Of a stretch of DNA of 64,000 nt, positions 34,601 through 42,100 are shown piece by piece. Made by a program: the position numbers and the translations under genes. The notes under the pieces are model-generated. The model did no database searches, was not told the DNA's origin, and saw only the letters and a list, made by a program, of their open reading frames with translations. Position 1 is the first letter of the stretch; every line of letters begins with the position of its first letter. This DNA comes from Holothuria scabra (Eukaryota; Echinodermata; Holothuroidea; Aspidochirotida; Holothuriidae): positions 9,605,371 through 9,669,370 of the forward strand of contig CM074185.1 of assembly GCA_037179385.1 (NCBI GenBank), given 5' to 3'.

Positions 34601-35980
34601 ATACATGGTGTTCAAAATATATATTATCATCGTTATCATCATGTATTCGATTCGTTTTGTCCTTATTATACAAGGTTTATAATAGCTTATTTATGGACAT
34701 TTTTTTTAATTTAAAAAGGAAGTATGTTTGAGCAAGGCAGCAAATTGCGGAATGAGTAGTTCAGTACTGATAATTTTCTCTGGCAAGAAACGATTATCCC
34801 AATCCGAACATTTGATAGGCCTATCTTGATATTAAATAAAACAATTATGATGATAACCGGTTTTGATGCACATATTAGTATACACCATTTTGTTAATATT
34901 TGGTATAACTAGAAAACAACACTGACCTTAAAGTTATTGCCAAGCGCTGTCTTGCTCCAATAGTCTCTCTCGAAGGGCAATACTTCGTAATATCTTCCTC
35001 AGTATGGTACAGAACCTGTTTGAACTGTTCCCTAGTCAAACGGAAGTACTTCTGAAAAGAAATGTCATCTAGTTCCAACTCTTTAACAAGATGTTTATAG
35101 GCGCCGTGATCGTTTCGACCCTGTAGTCTGGGACTAACCCAGTATTTGTGCTTTCTCCCTTTTTTTTCTCTTCTCCCTGAGATACACGAGGGCTAAAAGT
35201 GTCAATATCTCTTCCTCCTCCTCGAGCAAATGTTGCAAATTAGAACGAAAAGGGAGCATGGTGAAGGTTGTCTGTTGTGTTTGTTCTTTCGAGTTCAGGC
35301 GAGTAAAAGGCAGAAAATAGCCGTACTAAAGATTATATACGCAATGCAGCACATGTTTTTGACGTGTGAATGGATGGGACTTTTACGCATACGCACACAC
35401 GTTACGTATACCAATTTTATACGGATACGGATAACGCATAACGCATATCGGACAAATGGATGGCTAGCTTAAGTCCGTTGGCACGTCCCGGCTTAATCTG
35501 AGCATGTGCAAATGGAAAACCTGAGGTAGAAACATCTTACAGCCCATCTGTTGTCTGCGTGAAAGGTACGTTCCTGACACAATGGTTAAAGTTGTGTTCG
35601 CGGCAGAACATTTTTCGCTGAGAATGTGAGCATGGTAGGCCTTTTGCTCATTTTTGTACAGCACTAAATATTTACTCGATCGAGGCTTGGAATCAAATGG
35701 TGGAATATTGGGCTTTTTCGTTTCGTTTCAGACCATTTTCAGTGGCTTCGATCAGTACTTGCCTGCAAGGACAAACCGCCGAGTTGTCATTTTTGGCCCT
35801 TAGTCTATCCCTGTTCCCTATGTCTTTGTCTTGTATGTGTTATTAACCGTACATAAATTATTTTAACGGAGGCGTATAATATTTTATTTTGCAGGTTACG
35901 ATCCATCCTGTCGGCCAGGAAACCGAAATGAAATTTGGATCCCAATGTCAAACTGCTCAACTATTAACGATGAAAATTGA
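13573..35980 (+). CDS. Secreted, heavily N-glycosylated protein of unknown family (six coding exons)
   Basis: Coding exons: 13573-13655, 14946-15013, 16827-16994, 23095-23240, 23901-24156 and 35895-35980, together 807 nt, 268 residues plus stop. All five introns are GT-AG and every phase agrees (2, 1, 1, 0, 1). The protein starts with a signal peptide (MFSLFIILCLAFGTAIAG), has no other hydrophobic segment and ends hydrophilic, so secretion is inferred. About nine sequons (NLT, NVT, NYT, NHS, NIS, NQS, NIT, NTT, NCS) and nine cysteines in the mature part support an extracellular disulfide-bonded glycoprotein. I do not recognise the family. AATAAA follows at 36166. The introns (0.7 to 11.7 kb) are filled with transposons, the last holding a whole Harbinger element. 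The start is supported by the signal peptide; an upstream non-coding exon cannot be excluded. Confidence 0.8.
14946..15013 (+). CDS. Secreted glycoprotein, exon 2
   Basis: Acceptor CTCTACAG, donor GTCC|GTATGT. It encodes two cysteines (HYC and NQC) and one sequon, NLT. Phase 2 in and phase 1 out match the neighbouring exons. Confidence 0.75.
15190..15743 (+). mobile_element. TTAA-flanked element, family 2, diverged copy (intron 2)
   Basis: It matches 49112-49606 in order: a CACAATTTGGTGAAA segment, CACTTCCTCATATTGA, TAGGACCTCCCTACGG, a GATACGATGTCATATGAG segment and CATATCTTGACAACCACAC. It ends in ACCCT before TTAA at 15744-15747. The left end is too degraded to place exactly. No coding capacity. 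Confidence 0.6.
16153..16684. mobile_element. TTAA-flanked element, family 1, copy B (intron 2)
   Basis: TTAA at 16149-16152 and 16685-16688 flanks 532 bp with ends AGTGTACCTCAAGTCC and (minus strand) AGTGAACCTCAAGTC. It matches copy A at 9662-10213 along its length. It sits 142 bp before exon 3 of the secreted-protein gene. Confidence 0.85.
16827..16994 (+). CDS. Secreted glycoprotein, exon 3
   Basis: The acceptor is ACAG before GCAGGG. The next AG, four bases downstream, would put the exon in a different frame, so the first is chosen. The donor is TATG|GTAAGA. It encodes ECPQYVSIPGY, a sequon NVT, KCSM and a tyrosine-rich end (LHYYFY). Length 168 nt, phase 1 in and out. Confidence 0.8.
17640..18240 (+). 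pseudogene. Possible coding remnant inside foldback element
   Basis: A low-complexity frame at 17652-17921 (Ser/Thr/Pro/Asn-rich, with the repeat NNTPEG) is followed in another frame, from about 17924 to 18137, by an open stretch with KTPRPDAVLRPTQDLFSKSP. A 33-bp segment with GGCGAAGAGCCAAGGGGCGA occurs twice (about 18018 and 18187), so part is duplicated. I do not recognise a domain. It may be captured or retrotransposon-derived sequence, or not coding at all. Confidence 0.25.
18620..19440. repeat. Tandem repeat, 65-bp unit, about 12 copies
   Basis: The unit contains ATCTGGCTTGATATGGCCAT and GGAAGGCATTTCATCAA. The spacing between successive units is 65 bp, with shorter variants that lack the TTATTTGCAT segment. 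Units differ by point changes. It forms the right arm of the foldback element. Confidence 0.9.
19472..22343. other. Intron 3 sequence, transposon debris
   Basis: No supported exon. G-tracts at 19473 and C-tracts at 21341 look like those beside hAT-like ends. CCCAGTGACGTACC near 20565 and CTACGCCTCTGG near 21363 may be the eroded ends of one such element, but no duplication supports it. Confidence 0.35.
22118..22139. repeat. Poly-T tract, 22 nt
   Basis: An uninterrupted run of T within intron 3. No adjacent retroposon structure was recognised. Confidence 0.95.
22344..22605. mobile_element. 262-bp inverted-end element with 7-bp duplication (intron 3)
   Basis: GTCATAG lies directly outside both ends (22337-22343 and 22606-22612). 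The ends read CAGGGAGGTGTTAGGGTGGA and (minus strand) CAGGGAGGTGTTAGGAAGGA, then GACACAAC on both sides. A CA-starting inverted repeat with a 7- to 8-bp duplication suits P-like or hAT-like elements. No transposase is present. Insertion looks fairly recent because the duplication is exact. Confidence 0.8.
23095..23240 (+). CDS. Secreted glycoprotein, exon 4
   Basis: Acceptor TTATTTCAG, donor ATTGAG|GTTAGT, phase 1 in and 0 out. It encodes DQPVKMARTIPILLFS, then a CNYTHQ sequon and NHS. The hydrophobic run is short and looks like a beta-strand rather than a membrane span. Confidence 0.75.
23901..24156 (+). CDS. Secreted glycoprotein, exon 5
   Basis: Acceptor GTCCTTTAG, donor GCTC|GTAAGT, phase 0 in and 1 out. 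The longest exon, 256 nt, encoding LKCWTNISDIEV, then NQSTCYVVYHW and two close sequons (NIT, NTT). The open frame runs past the donor to 24284, but the canonical donor and the phase match to 35895 favour splicing. Confidence 0.8.
25047..25343. mobile_element. TTAA-flanked element, family 3, copy A
   Basis: TTAA at 25043-25046; at the right, TTTA in place of TTAA at 25344-25347. The ends carry CTCTCACCCCAAACAG on the left and CCTCTCACCCCAAAA on the minus strand at the right. The body matches 59144-59449 closely, and its first part matches 48438-48580. It is about 300 bp and non-coding. Confidence 0.75.
26090..28150. repeat. Repeat-like block with internal diverged duplication
   Basis: It begins with a small palindrome, GGTTCCTTGTGTAACAAGGAACC in two halves, and ends near AAGGAACCATGGTGCCCTTG. 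Two diverged internal copies share GCGATAACTCAATAACCGAG (26201) against GCAATAGCTCAATAACGAAG (about 26750), and GACCTTTGTGACTT (26585 and 27462). A TG-rich microsatellite lies at 26130-26172. It probably represents an old element; the class is unknown. Confidence 0.4.
30268..30320. repeat. Internal duplicate of the Harbinger left end
   Basis: CATCCATTTGTCCGATATAC and the following GTTATGCG-rich segment at 30185-30237 recur here, offset by 83 bp. Subterminal repetition may give extra binding sites for the element's DNA-binding protein. Confidence 0.8.
30902..31105. mobile_element. Short hAT-like element nested in the Harbinger element
   Basis: The ends read CGGCCTGTAGCCACGG and (minus strand) CAGGCCCGTAGCCAG. 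The flanks GTTAATTT (30894-30901) and GTTAAATT (31106-31113) match at 7 of 8 positions. It is 204 bp, with a poly-G tract inside the left end, and lies in intron 1 of the MADF/BESS gene. Confidence 0.65.
31653..31676. repeat. Poly-A tract, 24 nt
   Basis: An uninterrupted A run in intron 2 of the Harbinger accessory gene. Confidence 0.95.
32023..35259 (-). pseudogene. HARBI1-type Harbinger nuclease, frameshift plus internal stop
   Basis: Two exons on the minus strand: 35259-34927 and 32950-32023 (donor AAG|GTCAGT, acceptor TTTTACAG, phase 2). The N-terminus has the typical Glu run followed by leucines and a basic patch. The helical region (SFQKYFRLTREQF ... GARQRLAITLR) continues over the junction as FLATGETYASLDFQ. 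The DDE domain shows GAIDGKH, a GSYGRNSDGG motif, VGDEAFPL and VENAFGILAARWRI, so the acidic catalytic residues are still visible. Two lesions: a one-base frame change in an eight-A run around 35160-35167 between the basic patch and KHKYWVSP, and an in-frame TAG at 32377-32379 just before RLSRARR. Its intron contains exon 4 of the + strand gene. Confidence 0.85.
35895..35980 (+). CDS. Secreted glycoprotein, terminal exon 6
   Basis: A strong acceptor (TATTTTATTTTGCAG) precedes a phase-1 frame of 27 further codons, including SCRPGNRNEIWIP and the sequon NCS, then TGA at 35978. Composition and sequon match the upstream exons. It starts 425 bp after the end of the Harbinger element. Confidence 0.7.
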
Positions 35981-36165
35981 TCTCTGAAGAAAAATCCAGG
36001 AGTTTTCACCAACAACACTTGAAAGGTTACATTGTGTCTTCCACAGAATGAATTAAAAAAAATGTCGTTTACGTTGTTGTTCAAATTTTCTGGTAGAGGC
36101 CTTATGTGAAAATTCTTTAAAGGCCACATGTAATGCATCATTAGGAATTTTTATTAATGACGAAA

Positions 36166-36171
36166 AATAAA
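36166..36171 (+). terminator. Polyadenylation signal of the secreted-protein gene
   Basis: AATAAA lies 186 bp after the stop codon in an AT-rich 3' untranslated region. Confidence 0.6.
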
Positions 36172-37102
36172 CCTCACTTTAGAAAAATGTAAATCTCCTG
36201 GATAATTTAGTTAATTTAGTGCATTTACAATAACTATAGTACACAATCATGAAGGTTTGAACTCCGTCTCGGACTGGATTCCGAATGAGAATAAGATTTT
36301 TGTGTCAGATTCGAAATATGCCGAGTGAAATGGAATGGTCAAATGACTTAATAATTACATGGTAGACCAGGGTGCTCTGATGGGAAGACGGATACTGTAA
36401 CTACTCAGCAAGAAAAGATATTTTGGTCAATATCAACACACACACACAAAAAAAAACATGGGTATGCCTAACTTATGTCCTGCCTGTTACGAAAAAGCTT
36501 ACAACTTACCTGTTGTATCGAATAATTCTATCATCTTTCGCTGTGTATATTTTACTTCTTGGTATGTCACACCTTCTCCCGTATATAGGGTACATTGTTT
36601 TCAAGAATAGGTCTTTATTTAAATATAACTATTAATTAATGAATTTATGTTTAATGTTTCAAAACATTTTACCCTGTCGACGGTAAGGCACTAGTAGCTC
36701 CTCACACCGAGTAAACATCTTTTCTCATTGGTATATGTACATCGAAAAATATGAAAATAACCACAACCATATAGCCCCGCCTTCCCCCTGCCAATAATTA
36801 GTCCTGAATTAGAAAACCTGGAATCAGGAAAGACTGAGAATCAAATGGTACTAAACTCGACGTTTACTAGAAATTGTGGTCATTTTAATCAGAATTGACC
36901 ACGGACTGGCTTGGGTGAGATCGGATGTAGTTGTGATGGCAAAATATGTGATGAGTAAACACGAGCGCAAACGCTTCCTATTTTGTTACGGTATATATAA
37001 GGATTTTGTCGACTACTACTGTGTGCATCGTTTCAACTGCTTTATGCTTTGTTTCTACTGCTTCATGTGCTGGTTTTAGAAACGTTTGTCTTGTGTTTTT
37101 AA

Positions 37103-37822
37103 CAGTGGTGTAGCTTTTTGAAGGGTGGGGGAGGGGGGGGGGGGAAAGGCATCCGAATTTTCCGATTTTTACTTAAAGTGTGTGAACAGTTCTGTGTTAG
37201 GGACGTAAGTTGAGGCGCAAGAAGCCCACCGAAGTTTTGTCCTTTTTAAACAAACATTGAAAAATATGGAGCTTGTATTGCATAAAATGTTGAATTTTGC
37301 GTTTTGTCTGAGGGAATTTTAAATGCTGGAGGATTACTGAAGAATCTGGAATCTGCGCTTTCTATTGACTAATCTAAGATTCAGTGGCGACTGCAGATCG
37401 TTGTTGTTACGCCGTATTGTTATCTGAAGAGAATTGAGGTCCTACAACGGCATTTTAATTCTTTCGGATAAAATATTTTAAAATTGAGAGCTAAATATTG
37501 GAGAAGATTTGGAATTTTTCGACAGAATGTTTTACGAAATTAGCACTGCAGTTGCCGGTGTCATTTTCATGATCTAGCGTAACATTGCAAAGTTCGGATT
37601 TTTTATTACCAAAGCTGGAAAATGTTTACAAAAATATTTTATGATCGAGCACTACTCCATTAAGAATTGAAATTTGCTGATATCAAAACGCTCAAAATAA
37701 TAACAAATAAAGAGTTTATATCATAGAAAATTCGAAATATCATGAAAGAGGATTTGGGAAAACAGATAGGGGAGATCGCTCACTCTGCCTCCTCCCCCCC
37801 CCCCCTCGTAGCTAGGCCACTG
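37103..37822. mobile_element. hAT-like non-autonomous element, no clear duplication
   Basis: The ends read CAGTGGTGTAGC and (minus strand) CAGTGGCCTAGC, each with a long G or C tract just inside. The flanking octamers do not match, so age or rearrangement is likely. The 720-bp interior is AT-rich and non-coding. Confidence 0.5.
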
Positions 37823-38464
37823 ATATATAATATCTATGTATCGACTCGCATTAATACATAATTAAAAAATGTTACATAAACAACATTTATAGAAAAAAAA
37901 ACTGATTCTTTCCTTAATATTTGACAACAGCTTGATTTGTAGCCTGAGGAATAACTGCAGGTCTCTCAACAGATTTCTCCAAGCGTTTTTGTGAACAGGG
38001 AGGGGGTTAGGCGGCGGCTCTTGCGATTCCGTGTTGATGATCTTTTTAAGATATTCAATGGAAAAGAGAGAGGGCATAGACGGAGAAAAAATACATGTCG
38101 TCCAGCTCTACGCAAAGGATTGATTCAAAATGGCAAACATATTTTGGATAAATATTCCATAGCTGTTTGAAAATTCGCTAAAACCTTAAGAGGGAAAACC
38201 TCTCTTAGCGAGTCACTGTGTAATGAGGAATACTCTTAAATTGGTGTGACAAAATCCAAACGAATCAGAGTCATTCTCACCCTTTAATAGTAAATATTCA
38301 GCCTTAATTTTAAGATTTGTCATTTACTTCACTCTTTTATTTTCGATTAGTCTCATGAGCTGTTTGAAATACCTGACTGGTCGGCTGGCACCACTATGAA
38401 CTGGGGATCCTTTTCAATGCAATTGCAATTCATTGTGGTATAGACATAATAAATATTGCAAAAA

Positions 38465-38800
38465 ACCTTGGAAATCCCATTTCCGGCTGTCTGAGGGGTT
38501 GCGTTTTTTCAAAATTTTCTTCACACTTCCGACTAAGTCAATTGAAGGTGGCGCACAGCTCAGGTAACCCTTCAAGCAGGATCAGGCCTACATTTTTCCT
38601 TCAGAGGATCACACTCTAATTGTCCAACAACTTCCTTTTCTTTCTCTTCCTAGTGCAGCTCGCCTTCCTCAAAATGTCAGCCGGATTCGCTCTTAAGAGT
38701 AGTTTCAATAACGTTGGTGATGTTAGCAAAAATAAAATCTTACTCGAAATTGCCCTGTAAGTAATTTTTAGACCAGTGTGCATTTGGCCCTTTTGGCAAA
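38465..38800. repeat. hAT-core interspersed repeat
   Basis: It shares TTTCCGGCTGTCTGAGGGG, ACACTTCCGACTA, GGTGGCGCACAGCTCAGG and TTTTTAGACCAGTGTG with 11270-11590, in the same order and at similar spacing. Confidence 0.7.
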
Positions 38801-39150
38801 CACAGCTGCCCGCCTCACTACCCACTGCATTGTCTCTTGCCCTAAAAATACATGTATCAGTTCCCACCCCTTCCCACTCAAATGTCAACTTACCGAACGC
38901 CAGGCAAGCAGCAATGACGTCAGACTGACTTAACTACTGCTGGACTTCTGACATATGATTGAATCAGATGGTTTCTTCCAGGTAGGCTACATGAATTCCG
39001 GTTGAAACTAACACTTCTAATTGGTTCAAATTGACCCAGTTGGATTCTAGTTAGAACTTACTCTAGTTTACAACTTGATTAAATCTCGTTGTTGAATGTT
39101 TGACATAGTTGAATTGAGCAGCTGAGTTCAACATAATTTTGCATTTCGAT

Positions 39151-42100
39151 CAACCGTAGCCCGCCCCGCATCGGCTTCCGTAGGCCATTGACCCCGTGAC
39201 CTTGTACTATTGCCTCTCTCGCTGTTGTGGCCGAATTTTCGGGTAGCTACTCGCAGTTTCGAGCTCCGCGTGAAACAGTAAAGATGTGTGACAGCCGAGC
39301 CCTCCGCACGGGTCCAAAAGAACCCAAACAACGGTAAAGGGTTAAAATAAGCCCGTGGAGTGTGTTTACTGCAACGCCGGTGCCACTGTCTCTGTGCATG
39401 TGCACGTAAACCTTTAGCTGAGTGGTGCAGATATTTTAGCTTAACCCTTTACCGTTGTGCTCCGATCGGGGCATATTTGCGCGCCTCGGGAGTGGGCGGA
39501 AAAGCGGCCGTGGCCCGCCCCGCATCGGCTACCGTAGGCCTATGACCCCGTGACCTTGAACTATTGCCTCTCTCGCTGTTGTGGCCGAATTTTCGGGTAG
39601 CTACTCGCAGTTTCGAGCTCCGCGTGAAACAGTAAAGATGTGTGACAGCCGAGCCCTCCGCACGGGTCCAAAAGGACCCAAACAACGGTAAAGGGTTAAA
39701 ATAAGCCCGTCGAGTGTGTTTACTGCAACGCCGGTGCCACTGTCTCTGCGCATGTGCACGTAAACCTTTAGCCGAGTGGTGCAGATATTTTAGCTTAACC
39801 CTTTACCGTTGTGCTCCGATCGGGGCATATTTGCGCGCCTCGGGAGTGGGCGGAAAAACGGCCGTAGCCCGCCCCGCATCGGCTTCCGTAGGCCATTGAC
39901 CCCGTGACCTTGAACTATTGCCTCCCTCGCTGTTGTGGCCGAATTTTCGGGTAGCTGCTCGCAGTTTCGAGCTCCGCGTGAAACAGTAAAGATGTGTGAC
40001 AGCCGAGCCCTCCGCACGGGTCCAAAAGGACCCAAACAACGGTAAAGGGTTAAAATAAGCCCGTGGAGTGTGTTTACTGCAACGCCGGTGCCACTGTCTC
40101 TGCGTATGTGCACGTAAACCTTTAGCCGCGTGGTGCAGATATTTTAGCTTAACCCTTTACCGTTGTGCTCCGATCGGGGCATATTTGCGCGCCTCGGGAG
40201 TGGGCGGAAAAGCGGCCGTAGCCCGCCCCGCATCGGCTTCCGTAGGCCATTGACCCCGTGACCTTGAACTATTGCCTCTCTCGCTGCTGTGGCCGAATTT
40301 TCGGGTAGCTACTGGCAGTTTCGAGCTCCGCGTGAAACAGTAAAGATGTGTGACAGTCGAGCCCTCCGCACGGGTCCAAAAGGACCCAAACAACGGTAAA
40401 GGGTTAAAATAAGCCTGTGGAGTGTGTTTACTGCAACGCCGGTGCCACTGTCTCTGCGCATGTGCACGTAAACCTTTAGCCGAGTGGTGCAGATATTTTA
40501 GCTTAACCCTTTACCGTTGTGCTCCGATCGGGGCATATTTGCGCGCCTCGGGAGTGGGCGGAAAAGCGGCCGTAGCCCGCCCCGCATCGGCTTCCGTAGG
40601 CCATTGACCCCGTGACCTTGAACTATTGCCTCTCTCGCTGTTGTGGCCGAATTTTCGGGTAGCTACTCGCAGTTTCGAGCTCCGCGTGAAACAGTAAAGA
40701 TGTGTGACAGCCGAGCCCTCCGCACGGGTCCAAAAGGACCCAAACAACGGTAAAGGGTTAAAATAAGCCCGTGGAGTGTGTTTACTGCAACGCCGGTGCC
40801 ACTGTCTCTGCGCATGTGCACGTAAACCTTTAGCCGAGTGGTGCAGATATTTTAGCTTAACCCTTTACCGTTGTGCTCCGATCGGGGCATATTTGCGCGC
40901 CTCGGGAGTGGGCGGAAAAGCGGCCGTAGCCCGCCCCGCATCGGCTTCCGTAGGCCATTGACCCCGTGACCTTGAACTATTGCCTCTCTCGCTGTTGTGG
41001 CCGAATTTTCGGGTAGCTACTGGCAGTTTCGAGCTCCGCGTGAAACAGTAAAGATGTGTGACAGCCGAGCCCTCCGCACGGGTCCAAAAGGACCCAAACA
41101 ACGGTAAAGGGTTAAAATAAGCCCGTGGAGTGTGTTTACTGCAACGCCGGTGCCACTGTCTCTGCGCATGTGCACGTAAACCTTTAGCCGAGTGGTGCAG
41201 ATATTTTAGCTTAACCCTTTACCGTTGTGCTCCGATCGGGGCATATTTGCGCGCCTCGGGAGTGCGCGGAAAAACGGCCGTAGCCCGCCCCGCATCGGCT
41301 TCCGTAGGCCATTGACCCCGTGACCTTGAACTATTGCCTCTCTCGCTGTTGTGGCCGAATTTTCGGGTAGCTACTGGCAGTTTCGAGCTCCGCGTGAAAC
41401 AGTAAAGATGTGTGACAGCCGAGCCCTCCGCACGGGTCCAAAAGGACCCAAACAACGGTAAAGGGTTAAAATAAGCCCGTGGAGTGTGTTTACTGCAACG
41501 CCGGTGCCACTGTCTCTGCGCATGTGCACGTAAACCTTTAGCCGAGTGGTGCAGATATTTTAGCTTAACCCTTTACCGTTGTGCTCCGATCGGGGCATAT
41601 TTGCGCGCCTCGGGAGTGGGCGGAAAAGCGGCCGTAGCCCGCCCCGCATCGGCTTCCGTAGGCCATTGACCCCGTGACCTTGAACTATTGCCTCTCTCGC
41701 TGTTGTGGCCGAATTTTCGGGTAGCTACTCGCAGTTTCGAGCTCCGCGTGAAACAGTAAAGATGTGTGACAGCCGAGCCCTCCGCACGGGTCCAAAAGGA
41801 CCCAAACAACGGTAAAGGGTTAAAATAAGCCCGTGGAGTGTGTTTACTGCAACGCCGGTGCCACTGTCTCTGCGCATGTGCACGTAAACCTTTAGCCGAG
41901 TGGTGCAGATATTTTAGCTTAACCCTTTACCGTTGTGCTCCGATCGGGGCATATTTGCGCGCCTCGGGAGTGGGCGGAAAAACGGCCGTAGCCCGCCCCG
42001 CATCGGCTTCCGTAGGCCATTGACCCCGTGACCTTGAACTATTGCCTCTCTCGCTGTTGTGGCCGAATTTTCGGGTAGCTACTGGCAGTTTCGAGCTCCG

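Larger units (their letters stand above)
30178..35469. mobile_element. PIF/Harbinger transposon, two genes, both broken (intron 5)
   Basis: TAA stands directly outside both ends (30175-30177 and 35470-35472), the 3-bp TWA-type duplication expected of Harbinger elements. Both ends, read inward, begin AGCTAGCCATCCATTTGTCC and stay similar for about 40 bp. The 5292-bp element encodes the two proteins usual for the superfamily: a DNA-binding accessory protein (here MADF/BESS) on the + strand and a HARBI1-type nuclease on the - strand. In known Harbinger elements both are needed for transposition. Exons of the two genes interleave. The left terminal segment is duplicated 83 bp inward. Confidence 0.9.
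36172..39150. other. Intergenic between secreted-protein gene and satellite
   Basis: No supported gene. It contains the hAT-like element at 37103-37822 and the core repeat at 38465-38800. The 38616-38888 frame on the minus strand lies largely in that repeat. Confidence 0.5.
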
